The notes under the pieces: generated by a model | Databases searched by the model: none | Seen by the model: the letters and a program-made list of their open reading frames with translations, nothing else | What the model was told of the DNA's origin: nothing | Source of the DNA: Lithobates sylvaticus | Taxonomy: Eukaryota > Chordata > Amphibia > Anura > Ranidae | Direction of reading: 5' to 3' | Assembly: GCA_028564925.1 (NCBI GenBank) | Contig: CM053030.1 | Location: forward strand, 374,134,445-374,198,444 | DNA length: 64,000 nt | Shown here: one piece after another, positions 11,972-22,943 of the stretch | Layout: each line of letters opens with the position of its first letter | How positions within the stretch are numbered: the first letter of the stretch is position 1 | Position numbers and translations under genes: made by a program

Positions 11972-12984
11972 TTAACTAGCTGAGATCCGCGCTATAGCCA
12001 AATGACGGCTACAGCGCGGATCTGTTGTGCCGGGAGCACGTCATATGACGTCCTCCCCTTCTGTGCACTCCAGGGAGCGCGCGCGCCGCCGGGGGCGCGC
12101 GCTCTCGCCGTGTCACTGGGCACCCGATGCGCGTGCCCAGCGGCCGCGATGTCCGCTGGGCACCCGCGATTGCCCGGTAACACAGCGGGACCGTGGATCT
12201 GTGTGTGTAAACACACAGATCAACGGTCCTGTCAGAGGAGAGGAGCCGATGGTGTGTTCTCTGTACAGAGACACACCGATCGGTCTCCTCCCCTTGTGAG
12301 TCCCCTCCCCCCACAGTAAGAATCACTAACAGGGAACATAATTAACCCCTCCCCGCCCCCTAATGGTTAACCCCTTCACTGCCAGTGTCATTTATACAGC
12401 AATCAATGCATTTAAATAGCATTGATTGCTGTATAAATGACAATGGTGCCAAAAATGTGTCAAAAATGTCCGATGTGTCCGCCATAATGTCGCAGTCACA
12501 ATAAAAAAAATCGCTGATCGCCGCCATTACTAGTAAAAAAAAAAATATTAATAAAAATGCTATAAAACTATCCCCTATTTTGTAAATGCTATAACTTTTG
12601 CGCAAACCAATCAATAATCGCTAATTGCAATTTTTTTTTTTACCAAAAATATGTAGAATACGTTTCGGCCTAAACTGAGGAAAAAATGTTTTTTTATATA
12701 TTTTTGGGGGATATTTATTATAGCAAAAAGTAAAAAATATTTTTTTTTTTTAAATTTGTCGCTCTTCTTTTGTTTATTGCGCAAAAAAAAAAAAAAAAAA
12801 AAACGCAGAGGTGATCAAATACCACCAAAAGAAAGCTCTATTTGTGGGGAAAAAATGATAACAATTTCATTTGGGTACAGTGTCGTATGACCGCGCAATT
12901 GTCATTCCAAGTGCGTCAGCGCCAAAAGCTGAAAATTGGTCTTGTCACGAGGGGGGTTTAAGTGCAAAGTAATCAGGTGGTTAA
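11972..12984. mobile_element. piggyBac-like family-1 element sharing a TTAA with its neighbour
   Basis: Starts at the TTAA that also ends the 5.1-kb element and stops at CAGGTGGTTAA (TTAA 12981-12984). Contains the typical GAGATCCGCGC...GCGCGGATCT terminal hairpin, CATATGACGTCCTCC, TCTGTGTGTGTAAACAC, ACCGATCGGTCTCC, GCGCAAACCAATC and CAAATACCACCAAAAG. Non-coding. Confidence 0.8.
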
Positions 12985-13511
12985 ATAATCTGATAGTTTA
13001 TTTGCTTTAAACTAGAACATGAGATGTTTTTCTATTTTAATTTTGGAAAGTGTGGGGAAGGATAAAATTCTTCAAGAGGTTTTTACTGCTGTCTGCATTC
13101 ACTGGTGAAATTCCCTTTGCCTGCCAAAACAGGAGAAGAGATAAAATCTGAATGAGGAGAAACCCCTCCAACAACTTCTTTCACAGTTGTCACCAACCAG
13201 GACATCTGCTCCAGTGGTAGATTTTCTCTCTAACACCCCAATCTTGTGACAACTGGGACTTGTGGGTTTTTCCTTCCCACATTCTGTCCCACTGACAACC
13301 AACATGTGGACCAAGGTTGTAAAATTTTCCCAATCCACCGCTAAACATTTTGTCTGGCATTCCAAATAGATGGAATGTGAAGAACAAATAAACAAGAAGG
13401 TTTACACCAACTTGCTTGAGTGTTGAATTAATGAGCAAATACATGAGTCAGGAAACAGACATTGCTGGCAAAAAGCAATTTGGAAAATGTTGCCACTTAC
13501 CTGGTATAACA
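12985..13511. other. unannotated CDCP1 intron sequence
   Basis: Single-copy-looking intron sequence; small open frames on the minus strand here show no recognisable domain and no CDCP1 tail exon was identified. Confidence 0.5.
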
Positions 13512-13663
13512 AGAAAACGGAAAATTGTATACTTACCTTTCCGTAATTTTCCTTTCCTGTCGCATCCTCATGGCAGCACACACTCTGGGTTGTGACTCCG
13601 CCTCCACAACCTGATAGGACCACATAACTATAAGATGAAGATACGGCCCCCGCCCCGGTATTC
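13512..13663. repeat. DIRS inverted terminal repeat (3' side of element)
   Basis: About 108 nt (13556-13663) are the complement of 18949-19058, including CATGGCAGCACACACTCTGG and CCACATAACTATAAGATGAA. The outer 40 nt extend beyond the partner repeat, the unequal-end arrangement usual in DIRS elements. Confidence 0.88.
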
Positions 13664-13710
13664 TCTGTATATATGAATCACCTTTATTTAAGAATGGGAG
13701 GGATATTGTA

Positions 13711-13807
13711 TGCTGCCATGAGGATGCGACAGGAAAGGAAAATTACGGAAAGGTAAGTATACAATTTTCCGTTTTCCTGTCGCATCATGGCAGCACACAC
13801 TCTGGGG
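13711..13807. repeat. DIRS internal complementary region
   Basis: 13711-13771 is the complement of the outer 3' end (13515-13577), and 13772-13807 matches the other outer end (TTTTCCTGTCGCATCATGGC). The two ends therefore sit side by side here, as expected for the DIRS region thought to template the circular junction. Confidence 0.85.
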
Positions 13808-13850
13808 AGTAACTCGCAGACAGGGTGGGTAGTGCATCAATAGTAGTTTT

Positions 13851-14960
13851 TTATTCACAGGGAATGGCAGAGTTGGCCTGAATAACCGATCTCCCAAAAT
13901 TTACAGTAGACAAGCGGGCAGAGTCGACTTTATAATGGGAAATAAAAGTATTCCTGGAGGACCAGGTGGCCGCCCTGCAGATGGTTTCAGCTGAGACCCT
14001 ACAATAGGCTGCCCATGAGGTCGCCACTGCCCTGGTGGAATGCGCCTTCAACCCGTCCGGGATCTGCGTAGCACTTAGCGAGTAGGCCTTCTTAATGGTT
14101 TTCACCAGCCATGAGGCGATGGTGCGGGCCGATGCTAACTGACCTCTCCTGAAACCGTGAGGGATGATTAGGAGGTTTTCTGACTTCCTAAAGGGTTCTG
14201 AGGCCGAGAGGTATTTGATGATGTTACCTCTAACATCCAGGGGGTGCGGATCGCCCTGGTCTGTGGTGAGCGCTGGCAGGTTAATCTCTTGGTTGAAGTG
14301 AAAAGAGGACGACACTTTAGGGATGAAGCGGTCTGAGGGTTTTAGGACTACCCTGTCTGGGTGGACGACCAGATATGGATCCCTGGCCAGTAAGGCTTGC
14401 ATTTCAGAGACCCTTTTAGCCGATGTTATAGCGATGAGGAATGTCACCTTTAGCGTCAGGTCCCAGAGGGAGATGCCTTCTAGAGGGAAAAAGGGTTCTT
14501 TAGATAGGGCTTCCAGAACGACCGACAGGTCCCAGGTCGGGAAAGAAGGCTTCCTGGGAGGCCTCAGCTTGAGACATGCCCTCTGGAACTGAACGACAAG
14601 AGGGTCGAGGGCCCATCTAATCCCAGTCAGGGCGGACAGGGCTGACACCTGCACCTTAAGGGTGCTGGAGCCGAGGCCTTTGTCCAGACCTGTCTGCAGA
14701 AACTCCAGTATCTGAGGGGTTGAGATGGAGGATAGATCCCACTCCTGCTGATGGGCGAAGGAGGTGAACCTATCCCAAACCCGCCGGTAGGTGGTATTTG
14801 TGGTGGATTTCCTGGCCTGAAGTAGGGTGTTCACTACCCTAGCGGAACAGCCCCGCTCTAGGTACCTAGACCTTTCAGTCTCCAGGCTATTAGGTGCATC
14901 CTCTCTGGACTCGGGTGTAATAGATGGCCCTGGGAGAGCAGGTCGACTGACTGTGGAAGG
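13851..14960 (-). mobile_element. DIRS part: tyrosine recombinase region
   Basis: The C-terminal third of a long minus-strand frame (open from 16697 to 13851) is a phage-integrase-type tyrosine recombinase, with the core-binding part first and a catalytic part containing the H-x-x-R pattern in HSTRAVATSW. The upstream portion of the same open frame overlaps the reverse transcriptase in another frame and is probably not a separate domain. Overlap of the two frames is usual for DIRS. Confidence 0.88.
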
Positions 14961-16873
14961 GGAAGCGGGTCTGTTGTGCTCAACTGTAGGAGAGTGGTAA
15001 ACCATGGCCTCCTGGGCCAGAAGGGGATCATGGCCACCACTAGGGCTGATGACCGCTTGAACCTGAGCAGAAATCTCGCTATCAAGGGGGTCGGGGGGAA
15101 GATATACCCGAGGTGGAAGTCCCAGGGGTGGTGGAGACAGTCTGTCCCCTCCGCTGAGGGGAAGGGGACTCGAGACAGGAATCTCTGACACTTCGTATTG
15201 TCCGGAGTCGCTGCCAGGTCTATATCCGGGGAGCCCCAGGTTTTGGAGATCAGGGCGAAGGCCTGCGGACTCAGGGACCACTCGTTGTTGGAGAGAAATC
15301 TCCTGCTGAGGGAATCGGCCAGGAGATTCTCGGTACCTGGAATGTAGACTGCCCTGAGGTCCAGGAGGTTCCGCTGTGCCCATTCCATAACAGGGAGAAC
15401 TTCCCGCATCATGGAAGAGCTCTTGGTACCCCCCTGGCGGTTGACATAGGCAACAGCGACTCTGTTGTCTAACCTCAGGAGGACCTGCTTGCCCCTCAGG
15501 AGAGGGCCAAAGGCCAGGAGGGCCTGGAGAGCCGCCCTCATTTCCAGAACGTTGGAAACGATGTCCCGAGCTTCGAATGGCCAGCGGCCCTGGGCTGCAT
15601 GGTGTAGGTAATGGGCCCCCCAACCCTCCAAACTGGCATCCGAGGTAACCACCTCCTGAGGGGGGGGAATAATATGCCTGTACCTGCCCAAGTTGCTCGG
15701 CCGGGTCCACCATCTCAGGGACTGTTTGACCTCCTGTGAAATGTGGATGGGCTGAGACATGGCCGAGCCGTTCCATTGGCGCAGAAACGAGATCTGTAGA
15801 GGCCTCGCGTTCCAGTGCGCCCATTGTACCATCGGAATGGTGGCCGATAGGGAGCCCAGCAGGCTGAGGCATGCTCTGGCCGGCAGGGAAGTGGCTAGGA
15901 TGGCCCTCCTGATTTTCTGGGTCAGAGGGGGGATCTTCTCTGGGGGCAACTCTATCGTGTTTGACCGAGTATCCAATACGGCCCCCAGAAAGACCATTCT
16001 CTGCGAGGGCTGAGGGTTGCTTTTCCCCCAATTTATGAGCCACCCCAGACTCTGAAGGGTGGAAATTAGAATTTCCCGGTGTTGAATAAGGGATTCTCTG
16101 GTGCCTGAGAGTAGGAGAATGTCGTCCAGATAGTGGTGGACCCTCAAACCCCTTTCTCTCAGGGCCGCCACTACCGGGAGGAGGATCTTTGTAAAGGTTC
16201 TGGGGGCCGTAGAGATCCCGAACGGCAGGCACTGGAACTGGAAGTGCCGCTGGTCTATAGAGAACCGGAAGAATCTTCGGAACAAGATATGGATTGGGAC
16301 GTGCAGGTATGCGTCCTGAAGGTCCACGGACAACATCCAATCCCCCAGGTTTACGGCCTGAAGGATGGATTGTAGACTTTCCATCTTGAAAGATTCCACC
16401 CGGATGGATCGGTTGAGCCTTTTCAGGTCTAGGACGGGGCGCAGATCCCCTGACTTTTTCCTGACCAGGAAGAGGGGGGAGTAAAACCCCCTGCCTCTTT
16501 GAGATCCGGGCACCTCCACTATAGCCTCCTTTCGGAGCAACTCCTGGACGTAGTCCAGCAGCAACGCCCTTTTGTGATGTGAGGATGGGAGCTTGGTTGG
16601 ACAGAAGTGGTCGCCCGGGGGTCGACCCTGGAAGGACCACCTGTGCCCGAAACGGACGGTAGCCACCGTCCACGGGTCTCTGATGGTACCCGCCCAAGCC
16701 AGCTGGAATTTTGAGAGCCTGGCTCCCACTACTGCTGGCTGGGCGGACGTACCTTCAAAAAGACTTCTGGTCATTAGACGCAGAGGTCTTAGGTTTTTGA
16801 AATTTGGAGAAGGTAGTCTGGGGATTCCTCCAGTTCCTCCGGTACTCCCTGCCTGGTCTGTAGGCCCTAGCAT
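14858..16873 (-). mobile_element. DIRS part: reverse transcriptase, RNase H and methyltransferase-like region
   Basis: A 671-residue open frame. In order it shows a reverse transcriptase with LPFGIS and YLDDILLL, an RNase H-like part around SDASLEGWG, and a C-terminal segment with DLAAT and HPWDF...FPP, the methyltransferase-like domain known from DIRS pol. Assignment is by motif recognition only. Confidence 0.9.
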
Positions 16874-18060
16874 CCCTGTACTTATCCGGCAGGTTGCGTC
16901 TGGAAGGAGGAGGCCTCTGTTGCCTGGGTTTCCTATCCGAGGGGATGAGCCCGGATTTTCCGCCGGTCACTTTTGAGATAGCTGAGTCCAGCTTTGCCCC
17001 AAAGAGGTTCTCACCATCGAAGGGGATACGGCACCAATTAGATTTGGAGGCCGGGTCCGCTGCCCAGGGTTTGTGCCAGAGCGCCTGCCTGGCCATAACC
17101 GAGGCCAGCATGGCCCTAGAGGATGATCTTATGGCATCCACTGAGGCCTCTGCCACGAAATCCCCAGCGAGGCTGAGTTCCTGCAGGGCCCTTACTATCT
17201 TGTCTTGGTCTGCACCCTCCGTAATGAGCTTCTCCGTGGAGGCTGACCAACTGGAGATAGCCTTGCCAACGGCGGCCAGTGCTACGGCTGGCCTGCAAGC
17301 GCCTCCCGCTGCTGTATAGGCCCTTTTTAGGTCAGTGTCGATTTTCCTGTCCAGGACGTCCCTGAAAGTTACTGCGTCCTCGATAGGGAGCGTCACGTGC
17401 CTCGCCAGACGCATGAGAGAAGCATCCACTACTGGCGGGGTAACCAGGGGCTTGGCCTGGGATTCTTTGAGCGGGTAGAGTTTGGTGAGCCTGTTATTTA
17501 GGCTCAGTTTCTTGTCTGGCTTCTGCCACTCCTCCCTGATCAGGTCATCCAACAAATGGATCGATCAGGGAGAAGTCAAAACCCGCGGCCGCCTCCAGCT
17601 CCTCATCCTCAGACTGGGAGTCTGGCTCTCTGGATGTACTGGGGGGGGGGGGGGGAGGTACCCCTAATGGACATCTCCATGTCTGGAGTGGACTGCGGAG
17701 CTGCAGTCGCAAGCTCTCTAGGCTCCTGTTCCCTTTCCTTAGTGGCCTCCTCGAGGCACCTGCGACAGGCCAGCTTGTCCGGAAGGGCGATGGCTCCGCA
17801 TATCCAGCAGGCGTTGGCCGCTGGTCGGGGAGGGGGGGCTGGTGAGTAGCGTCTGTGCGATGACCTCCTCCGGTGGTAGTGGCTATGGGAGCGGGACCTG
17901 GAGCGACTCCTGCGGCTTCTCCTGTGGCCTGAGCGGCTCCTCCTCCTGCTGCGGCTTGAGTGGCTCCTCCTGTGCCCTGAGCGGCTCCTTCCACGAGATG
18001 CCTCCCTGCGTCCGGACTTAGATGACCTTGAAGACCTGGCGGGGCTAACCATTTAGGTAG
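16755..18060 (-). mobile_element. DIRS part: gag-like region
   Basis: Minus-strand open segments upstream of the pol frame. One is rich in Arg-Ser and carries a C-x(2)-C...C-x(2)-C cluster; the last (16755-17555) is a 266-residue capsid-like segment with a basic C-terminal tail. The region is broken, by about two interruptions. Confidence 0.65.
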
Positions 18061-18948
18061 CATTAGCGGGTCCTGCACTCTTTTTTCGTCTTCTTACTTA
18101 CCCAATCCTTCCCTCTTACCTATCACGATGGTGGTGATCTGCTGGGGCAGTGGTCTCCATAGGGATAGTAAAGGCAGCCTAGTAGAAATAGAAGAAGTAG
18201 GCATTTAGAGAGGAAGGAAGGTAAGGGGGGAAAAGGAGCAAGAAGCAGATTGCAGCAATGTACAAATAAAAGAAACAAAAACAAAATAGGCACTTACCTA
18301 TTGGGGAGTGTGCTGGGATAGTCCTGGGATCTGTTGCAGGTGGTTTCTGCTGAAAAAACATCCAGGGAAAGGAAAGGGAATCTTTCCTCTTTTGAATTTG
18401 GCGCCGGGAGCGCCGTGACGCTTCGCGCATGCGCAGTAGCGCCGCGCGGCCGTCGGCGCCATCTTGGAGACTGGCAATAGCCTCAGTTCACTCCACAGGA
18501 CGCCCGTAGAGCCGGAGTGCGCATGCACGGAGGCGCCGGAACGCTGAGCGCTGCTGGGGGGAACAGAGGACACACAGGAGGGACTACAAGGCCCAGCAGG
18601 GGCCGGAGGAAAAAATACAGAAAGTGACATCAAAGGAGGAAGACCACTGCAAGGTACAAAGCCTATTTAAGGCTTTTTAATGTAAAGAGGGATCACATAC
18701 CTTTAAGCCTGTTTAAGGCTTGCTTCCTAAGGCAGCGGTGGCCATGCTTTTAAACCTGTTTAAGGCTTATTACAGCAGGCGGGTGCAGTAGTAGTACCCC
18801 TGAGATCACCAGAGTGGGGTTCCTTCCATTTAGCTTCGTTTAGAGGCTGTACCGGCAAGGACTTCCAAACCAGGAGAGGCTAGAACCTGGCTGGGGCGAA
18901 GCGGTAAGAGGGTGATGCGTGCGGTCCCAACAGGTGAGGAAAAATTAG

Positions 18949-19058
18949 AGAATACCGGGGAGGGGGCCGTATCTTCATCTTATAGTTATGTGGTCCTATC
19001 AGGTTGTGGAGGCGGAGTCACAACCCAGAGTGTGTGCTGCCATGATGCGACAGGAAAC
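18949..19058. repeat. DIRS inverted terminal repeat (5' side of element)
   Basis: Complement of 13556-13663; ends CATGATGCGACAGGAAAC. Sits about 100 nt from the CDCP1 transmembrane exon donor. Confidence 0.88.
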
Positions 19059-19163
19059 TTGTTTATTACAATAGTTTTAACGACATGCAAATAATACTCC
19101 AACAGAAGTAGGATAAAATGGTAGCCAGCAAATGACCAATTGAAACTCTGAGGCAATACTTAC

Positions 19164-19248
19164 TTCTTTTTCACACAGCAGACAGTTGTTATCACTACAA
19201 CAACAACAATAGTTGCTGCACCGGCTGCAATGAGTGAGTACTTAACAC
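19164..19248 (-). CDS. CDCP1: CDCP1, transmembrane exon (human exon 8 equivalent)
   Basis: An 85-nt exon, too short for an ORF scan, found by reading the minus strand: acceptor ...TTATTTTCACAG and donor GTAAGT. Joined to the upstream exon it reads G-VKYSLIAAGAATIVVVVVI, then TTVCCVKKK. This is a hydrophobic helix followed by CC and a lysine stop-transfer run, as in human LIAAVGGGVLLL...IICCVKKKKK (from memory). It enters in phase 1 and leaves in phase 2. The final cytoplasmic exon with the Src-target tyrosines is not seen down to position 1, so the last intron is over 19 kb here and contains the DIRS element and the left-hand piggyBac cluster. Confidence 0.93.
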
Positions 19249-19755
19249 CTGTGAAAATAAAAATAACATTTTATAGGTGAATGCGTTATCATTTCCAATA
19301 TGAGGCTCTTCCAATGGCTGCATATTGTGTAAAATAGTTTTCTGCGATATCCCAGAGGACTGCTGAAGCAGGGCTGACCTCCTGAGTGGTCCCTTTTTTG
19401 CTATGGAGGTCCACCTCTAGATGTAGGACTACTTGGACCTGAAAGATGAACTATTCTGACGCAGGCAGTAAGTAGAATTTCATCAATATCCCCTCTAGGA
19501 GTTATCACTCAGACTTCACGCAGTAGCTTTGTGACTAGTAAAAAAGATGGGATGCAGCAGAGGTAGCAGAACTATCTAAAGCTTGCCATAGATGGAAGGA
19601 AAATGTACCGGTTCAGCGAGGATCAGCAAAACTTTGAGCCACCTATGGCCATTCCCGCTCAAGAGAAGTTGAGCTAATGATCATAGTAAAGGGGTATGGG
19701 GGATGAGTGTGAGACAATTATTACCCTACAAAAGGTACCATCCCATAATGACATA

Positions 19756-20050
19756 CCGTATTAGAACACAATAAAGTGGGACTTTACATGAACCTTGCAA
19801 GGTCTAATGAAAACACAAACCATGGAAATTTGTATAAAAAATAAAAATAAACAAATCTTTATTCTATACATACACATAATTGGTTATAAAAAAAATTACA
19901 AAAAAAGACTAATTAAAAACAGGTAATGTAAGGTTGTCCAGGGTGTTATGGCAACTGGAAAATCTGGATAGGTGGTCTATGCGTTTCACAGGATAACCCG
20001 CTTCATCAGGGCTTTGGATTATAGCACAAATTATCTATATACTGTAATAA
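19756..20050 (-). repeat. left arm of a 2.8-kb inverted repeat pair
   Basis: Complement of about 22310-22600: AAAGTGGGACTTTACATG, CCATGGAAATTTGTAT, CACATAATTGGTTATAA and GGATAGGTGG all recur inverted on the right. Each arm carries a hammerhead-like motif, so the arms may be two copies of a short Penelope-associated retroelement rather than ends of one transposon. Confidence 0.75.
19978..20016 (-). ncRNA. candidate hammerhead ribozyme core (minus strand)
   Basis: On the minus strand: CTGATGA (complement of 20003-20009), stem II AGCGGG-TTAT-CCTGT with one or two G-U pairs, GAAA (complement of 19984-19987), then CGCATAG. This fits C-U-G-A-N-G-A / stem II / GAAA. Partner motif at 22344-22380 on the plus strand. 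Confidence 0.5.
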
Positions 20051-20116
20051 TATATAAAAACATTATTGGCCGAAAAATCCATATAAGAATCAGAAGCAAA
20101 AATAATAAATGTATTC

Positions 20117-20362
20117 ATTGTATATTTCAACAAGGTTAACAAACAATATCACATCTAATTTCCATCTTGTTTAATCAGTTAAAAAGTCTACTTGACTGCA
20201 TTCCAATAAAGCTTGTTGTATGTATCATGGCATCCCACACTATGCCACGATGCATACAACAAGCTTTATTGGAAGTCGGTAGGCTTATTACCCGATTATT
20301 AAAACATATGGAAATTAGATGCAATAGAGTTTGTTAACCTTGTTGAAATATACGAGTACATT
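20117..20362. repeat. hairpin-forming repeat
   Basis: TATTTCAACAAGGTTAACAA at the left and its complement at 20329-20352 enclose an inner hairpin, CCAATAAAGCTTGTTGTATG with its complement ending at 20272. Looks like a small foldback element; family not recognised. Confidence 0.7.
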
Positions 20363-20380
20363 ATTATTTTTTTGCATCCG

Positions 20381-20424
<44 letters not shown>

Positions 20425-21111
20425 TACACACAGTACATTGCAGGGACTTCTTTCTCTAAGTGATTCTTTCTACTAGTGACATGCACTTCAATCTCTGCTT
20501 AAGTTCTGCCTCACCTGATCATTCCTTCCCTGTCTCTTTACAGTGCCCTGTTTTCCTTTTCTTGGGTTGCGATTCCTGATCGATATATGAGTATCCTGTT
20601 TGCCCCTGAGTCCGTCCTCTAGTGGTTGTGCTGTAACTACATTCCGGTGGATGATCTTTCCTTACAAGCTATATTTAGCTTGCCTCTGGTAAGCTAGCAT
20701 TATATGCGGTGGTGGATCACTTTTGGGTGCTGATCGAATTAATTTTATTTCACTTCACTGGATTATCATCTTTTTCATCAATTACATTTTTTTGGCTTTA
20801 CTTCACTGGACAGTCATGTTTTGTGTGTGTTTGGTTGACACATTTGGGACTTATCACATTTACGTATAATTAACTTTTTTCAAGTTTATTTTTATACATT
20901 TGGATTACTATTAATTATTTTCATTAATAATTTATTGGTATCTTCCTTTACGTTTCACATTCACATGTGGCTGTTATTGAATAATTACATTTTTATTCAC
21001 TTATGACACTTTTCTAGATTTACTAACTGTATTTTTATTAATTAAGGTTACAAACATCTGTGGGTTTTTGTGGGTTAATTTAGCGCCGTTCATTTTTTTC
21101 TTTATACAGTA
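20363..21111. repeat. TA/CA microsatellite and unannotated intron
   Basis: (TA)n-(CA)n at 20382-20440, then AT-rich sequence with no feature that I can support. Confidence 0.6.
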
Positions 21112-22309
21112 TGTAGCGGACATTCTTGTATATTAATGTATGTTAGCATGTTATAACAAAAGTCTATGGACGTTTCTATGGCTTAGTATTTGGCGCCATC
21201 TAGCGGCCAAACACTGAAAGTGGACTTGAATGATTTTTTCTTTCACAAAGCACTGAGCTAATTACAGGAAGTGACTGTTATTTACCGTGGAGAGTTTTTT
21301 TACCCAGGATGCCAGGTGACCTACCCATGGATGCCCTCTCTTACACTGCATGCTGGGTAGGGTATAAAAGGGCCCTGAGCAGCCATCTTAGCTCTCTTGG
21401 GGACACGTGGCCTGCCTGTGAGGAGGCCTCCCAGAAGAAGCGGCCTACAGCCATTTTGGCGCGCAACCCTGATAGATTGTGTGAGTGACCTGACGGTGCC
21501 AGAGACACAGTGGCCGGATTGGGGGAATCCAGAGATACTCGTTTGAGCATCGGAGGACCAGGCTTACGCATCGGAACGGAGGAATGGAGCCGTCTGATGT
21601 AGAAGCAAGCTACAAACACCGGACCAAAGCTACCATACAGAGTTTCCGATCCGGTTGGTGAGCGGGTTGCGGCCCATAGTTTATTAAACTTTTGCACCTA
21701 GTCAGACTTGTATACAGACCTCGCTGGGATCCTACGGAGGAGGAGTATAGCAACTGACACTAGGCAGGCATAAGACCTACTTACTATTGCACTTCAAGCA
21801 TTGTATTATAGTTACGGAAGCAACACCAGGATCATCTTTAACTTAGCTTTAATTACTTTACCTCTTGGATTACAAATTATATAAACTTTCATAGCTAGCA
21901 GAAGACAAGAAGACTACAGACTGAGTACTTTTAATGAGATCTCACAAATAGCTATAAAAGTAGGGGGAGCTCCCTTGTATTCATACTGTTTATAATTGTT
22001 TTATTAAAATTCATTGTTCTGTCATTCCATGTTGGGATGACAGCACAATTATTGTAATCACCCGTATACCAGTATTTACAGTAAAATATATTTTGGTTAA
22101 GTACCCCGTTGTGTGGAGTATTGTTTTCTCCCAGCAGGTGGAGCCAGTGGATCCTGAGGTGACAATACAGGTATATTGTGTTATATTATATTGTACTGTA
22201 TTGTATTGTACCACAGCTGTGTCAAGGGGACCGAGTCAAGCTAGTGGGGTTTATTAGCAGAGTGCAAGCCCAAATAAAACCAGCAGCTCCTTCGGGGGTC
22301 ATTTCTACA
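21112..22309 (+). mobile_element. solo-LTR-like fossil inserted in the right arm
   Basis: Starts TGTAGCGGAC and ends TTTCTACA, an imperfect TGTAG...CTACA inverted pair. It contains a TATA-like GTATAAAAGG near 21362 followed by a GC-richer transcribed-like stretch. The uninterrupted counterpart in the left arm (complement near 20040) reads ACAGTATATAG, so the unit interrupts the ribozyme repeat with GTA on both sides. No coding region, consistent with a solo LTR. Family undetermined. Confidence 0.5.
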
Positions 22310-22600
22310 CGTATATAGATAATGTGTGCTATAATCCGAGGCCCTGATGAAGTGGGTTATCCCGCAAAACGCATAGGCCACCTATCCGGATTTTCCAGTT
22401 GTGATAATACCCTGGACAAACTTACTGTAACTGTTTTTAATTAGTCTTTTGTAATTTTTTATAACCAATTATGTGTATGTATAGGAAAAAGATTTGTTTA
22501 TCTTTTTATACAAATTTCCATGGTTTGTGTTTTTATTAGACCTTGCCAGGTACATGTAAAGTCCCACTTTATTCTGTTGTAATGTGGTATATGATCTAAT
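22310..22600 (+). repeat. right arm of the inverted repeat pair
   Basis: Complement of 19756-20050 as described there; carries the plus-strand ribozyme-like motif. Confidence 0.75.
22340..22380 (+). ncRNA. degenerate hammerhead ribozyme core
   Basis: CTGATGA at 22344-22350, stem II GTGGG-TTAT-CCCGC, then AAAAC in place of GAAAC, then GCATAGG. GGCC before the core and GGCC after it could form stem I. The G-to-A change in the GAAA box would be expected to impair cleavage. Confidence 0.45.
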
Positions 22601-22690
22601 GGTCAGTTTATTTCTAACAGAAATCTTAAAAATTTTCTTTCGATCAGCACATGTAGCCAATTGGCTGCAGTGCTGATCAGAGTATTCTGA

Positions 22691-22940
22691 TGCCGCGTAC
22701 ACACGATCGGAATTTCGGCCAGCCAAAGACAGATGAGAGCTTTTCATCGGAAAATGCGACCGTGTGTAGGCTCCATCGGAATTTTGTGGCCAAATTCCCG
22801 CCGTAGTGTTGTACATCACTGCATTCTTGACTGTCGGAATTTGGTTTGACCATGTGTAGGCAAGACAGTTTGAGTGGAATTCCGTTGGGAAAACCATCAG
22901 AGCTTTTTCTGACGAGAATTCCAATCGTGTGTACGCGGCA
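22691..22940. mobile_element. MITE, Harbinger-like (TGCCGCGTACACACG ends)
   Basis: Inverted ends TGCCGCGTACACACGATCGG and CCAATCGTGTGTACGCGGCA, flanked by TGA on both sides (22688-22690, 22941-22943). A 3-bp duplication fits PIF/Harbinger-type MITEs. Same family as the 44-bp mini copy at 9642. Confidence 0.8.
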
Positions 22941-22943
22941 TGA

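Larger units (their letters stand above)
6885..11975. mobile_element. large (5.1 kb) non-autonomous piggyBac-like element
   Basis: Bounded by TTAACCACTTCAGCCCC (TTAA 6885-6888) and GGTCGGCAAGTGGTTAA (TTAA 11972-11975). From left to right it holds the family-1 A/T-rich end, a 1.08-kb palindrome (7343-8420), a stretch collinear in reverse with 42950-46080 of the relic that ends at 47616, a 350-bp tandem array (10490-11580), and a GC-rich terminal hairpin region with GTACGTGGTTCTGCCTGTAC. There is no transposase reading frame, so it needs a partner such as the piggyBac relic in this window. Confidence 0.8.
13512..19058 (-). mobile_element. DIRS-type tyrosine-recombinase retrotransposon, nearly whole fossil
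   Basis: A 5.5-kb element read on the minus strand: gag-like region, then reverse transcriptase/RNase H/methyltransferase-like frame, then tyrosine recombinase frame. It has inverted terminal repeats and an internal complementary region instead of direct LTRs, which is diagnostic for DIRS. No target duplication is expected or seen. It looks largely whole, with perhaps one or two breaks in the gag region. Long open frames suggest a fairly recent copy. It lies in the last visible CDCP1 intron. Confidence 0.92.

Noticed and set aside
14960-16697. N-terminal two thirds of the 948-codon minus-strand frame as a separate proline-rich protein
   Set aside because: It overlaps the DIRS reverse transcriptase frame and looks like a shadow of that GC-rich coding sequence; only the recombinase part is recognisable.
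21340-21400. TATA box and GC-rich stretch as a host promoter
   Set aside because: It lies inside a repeat-like unit in a CDCP1 intron with LTR-like ends; no host exon follows.
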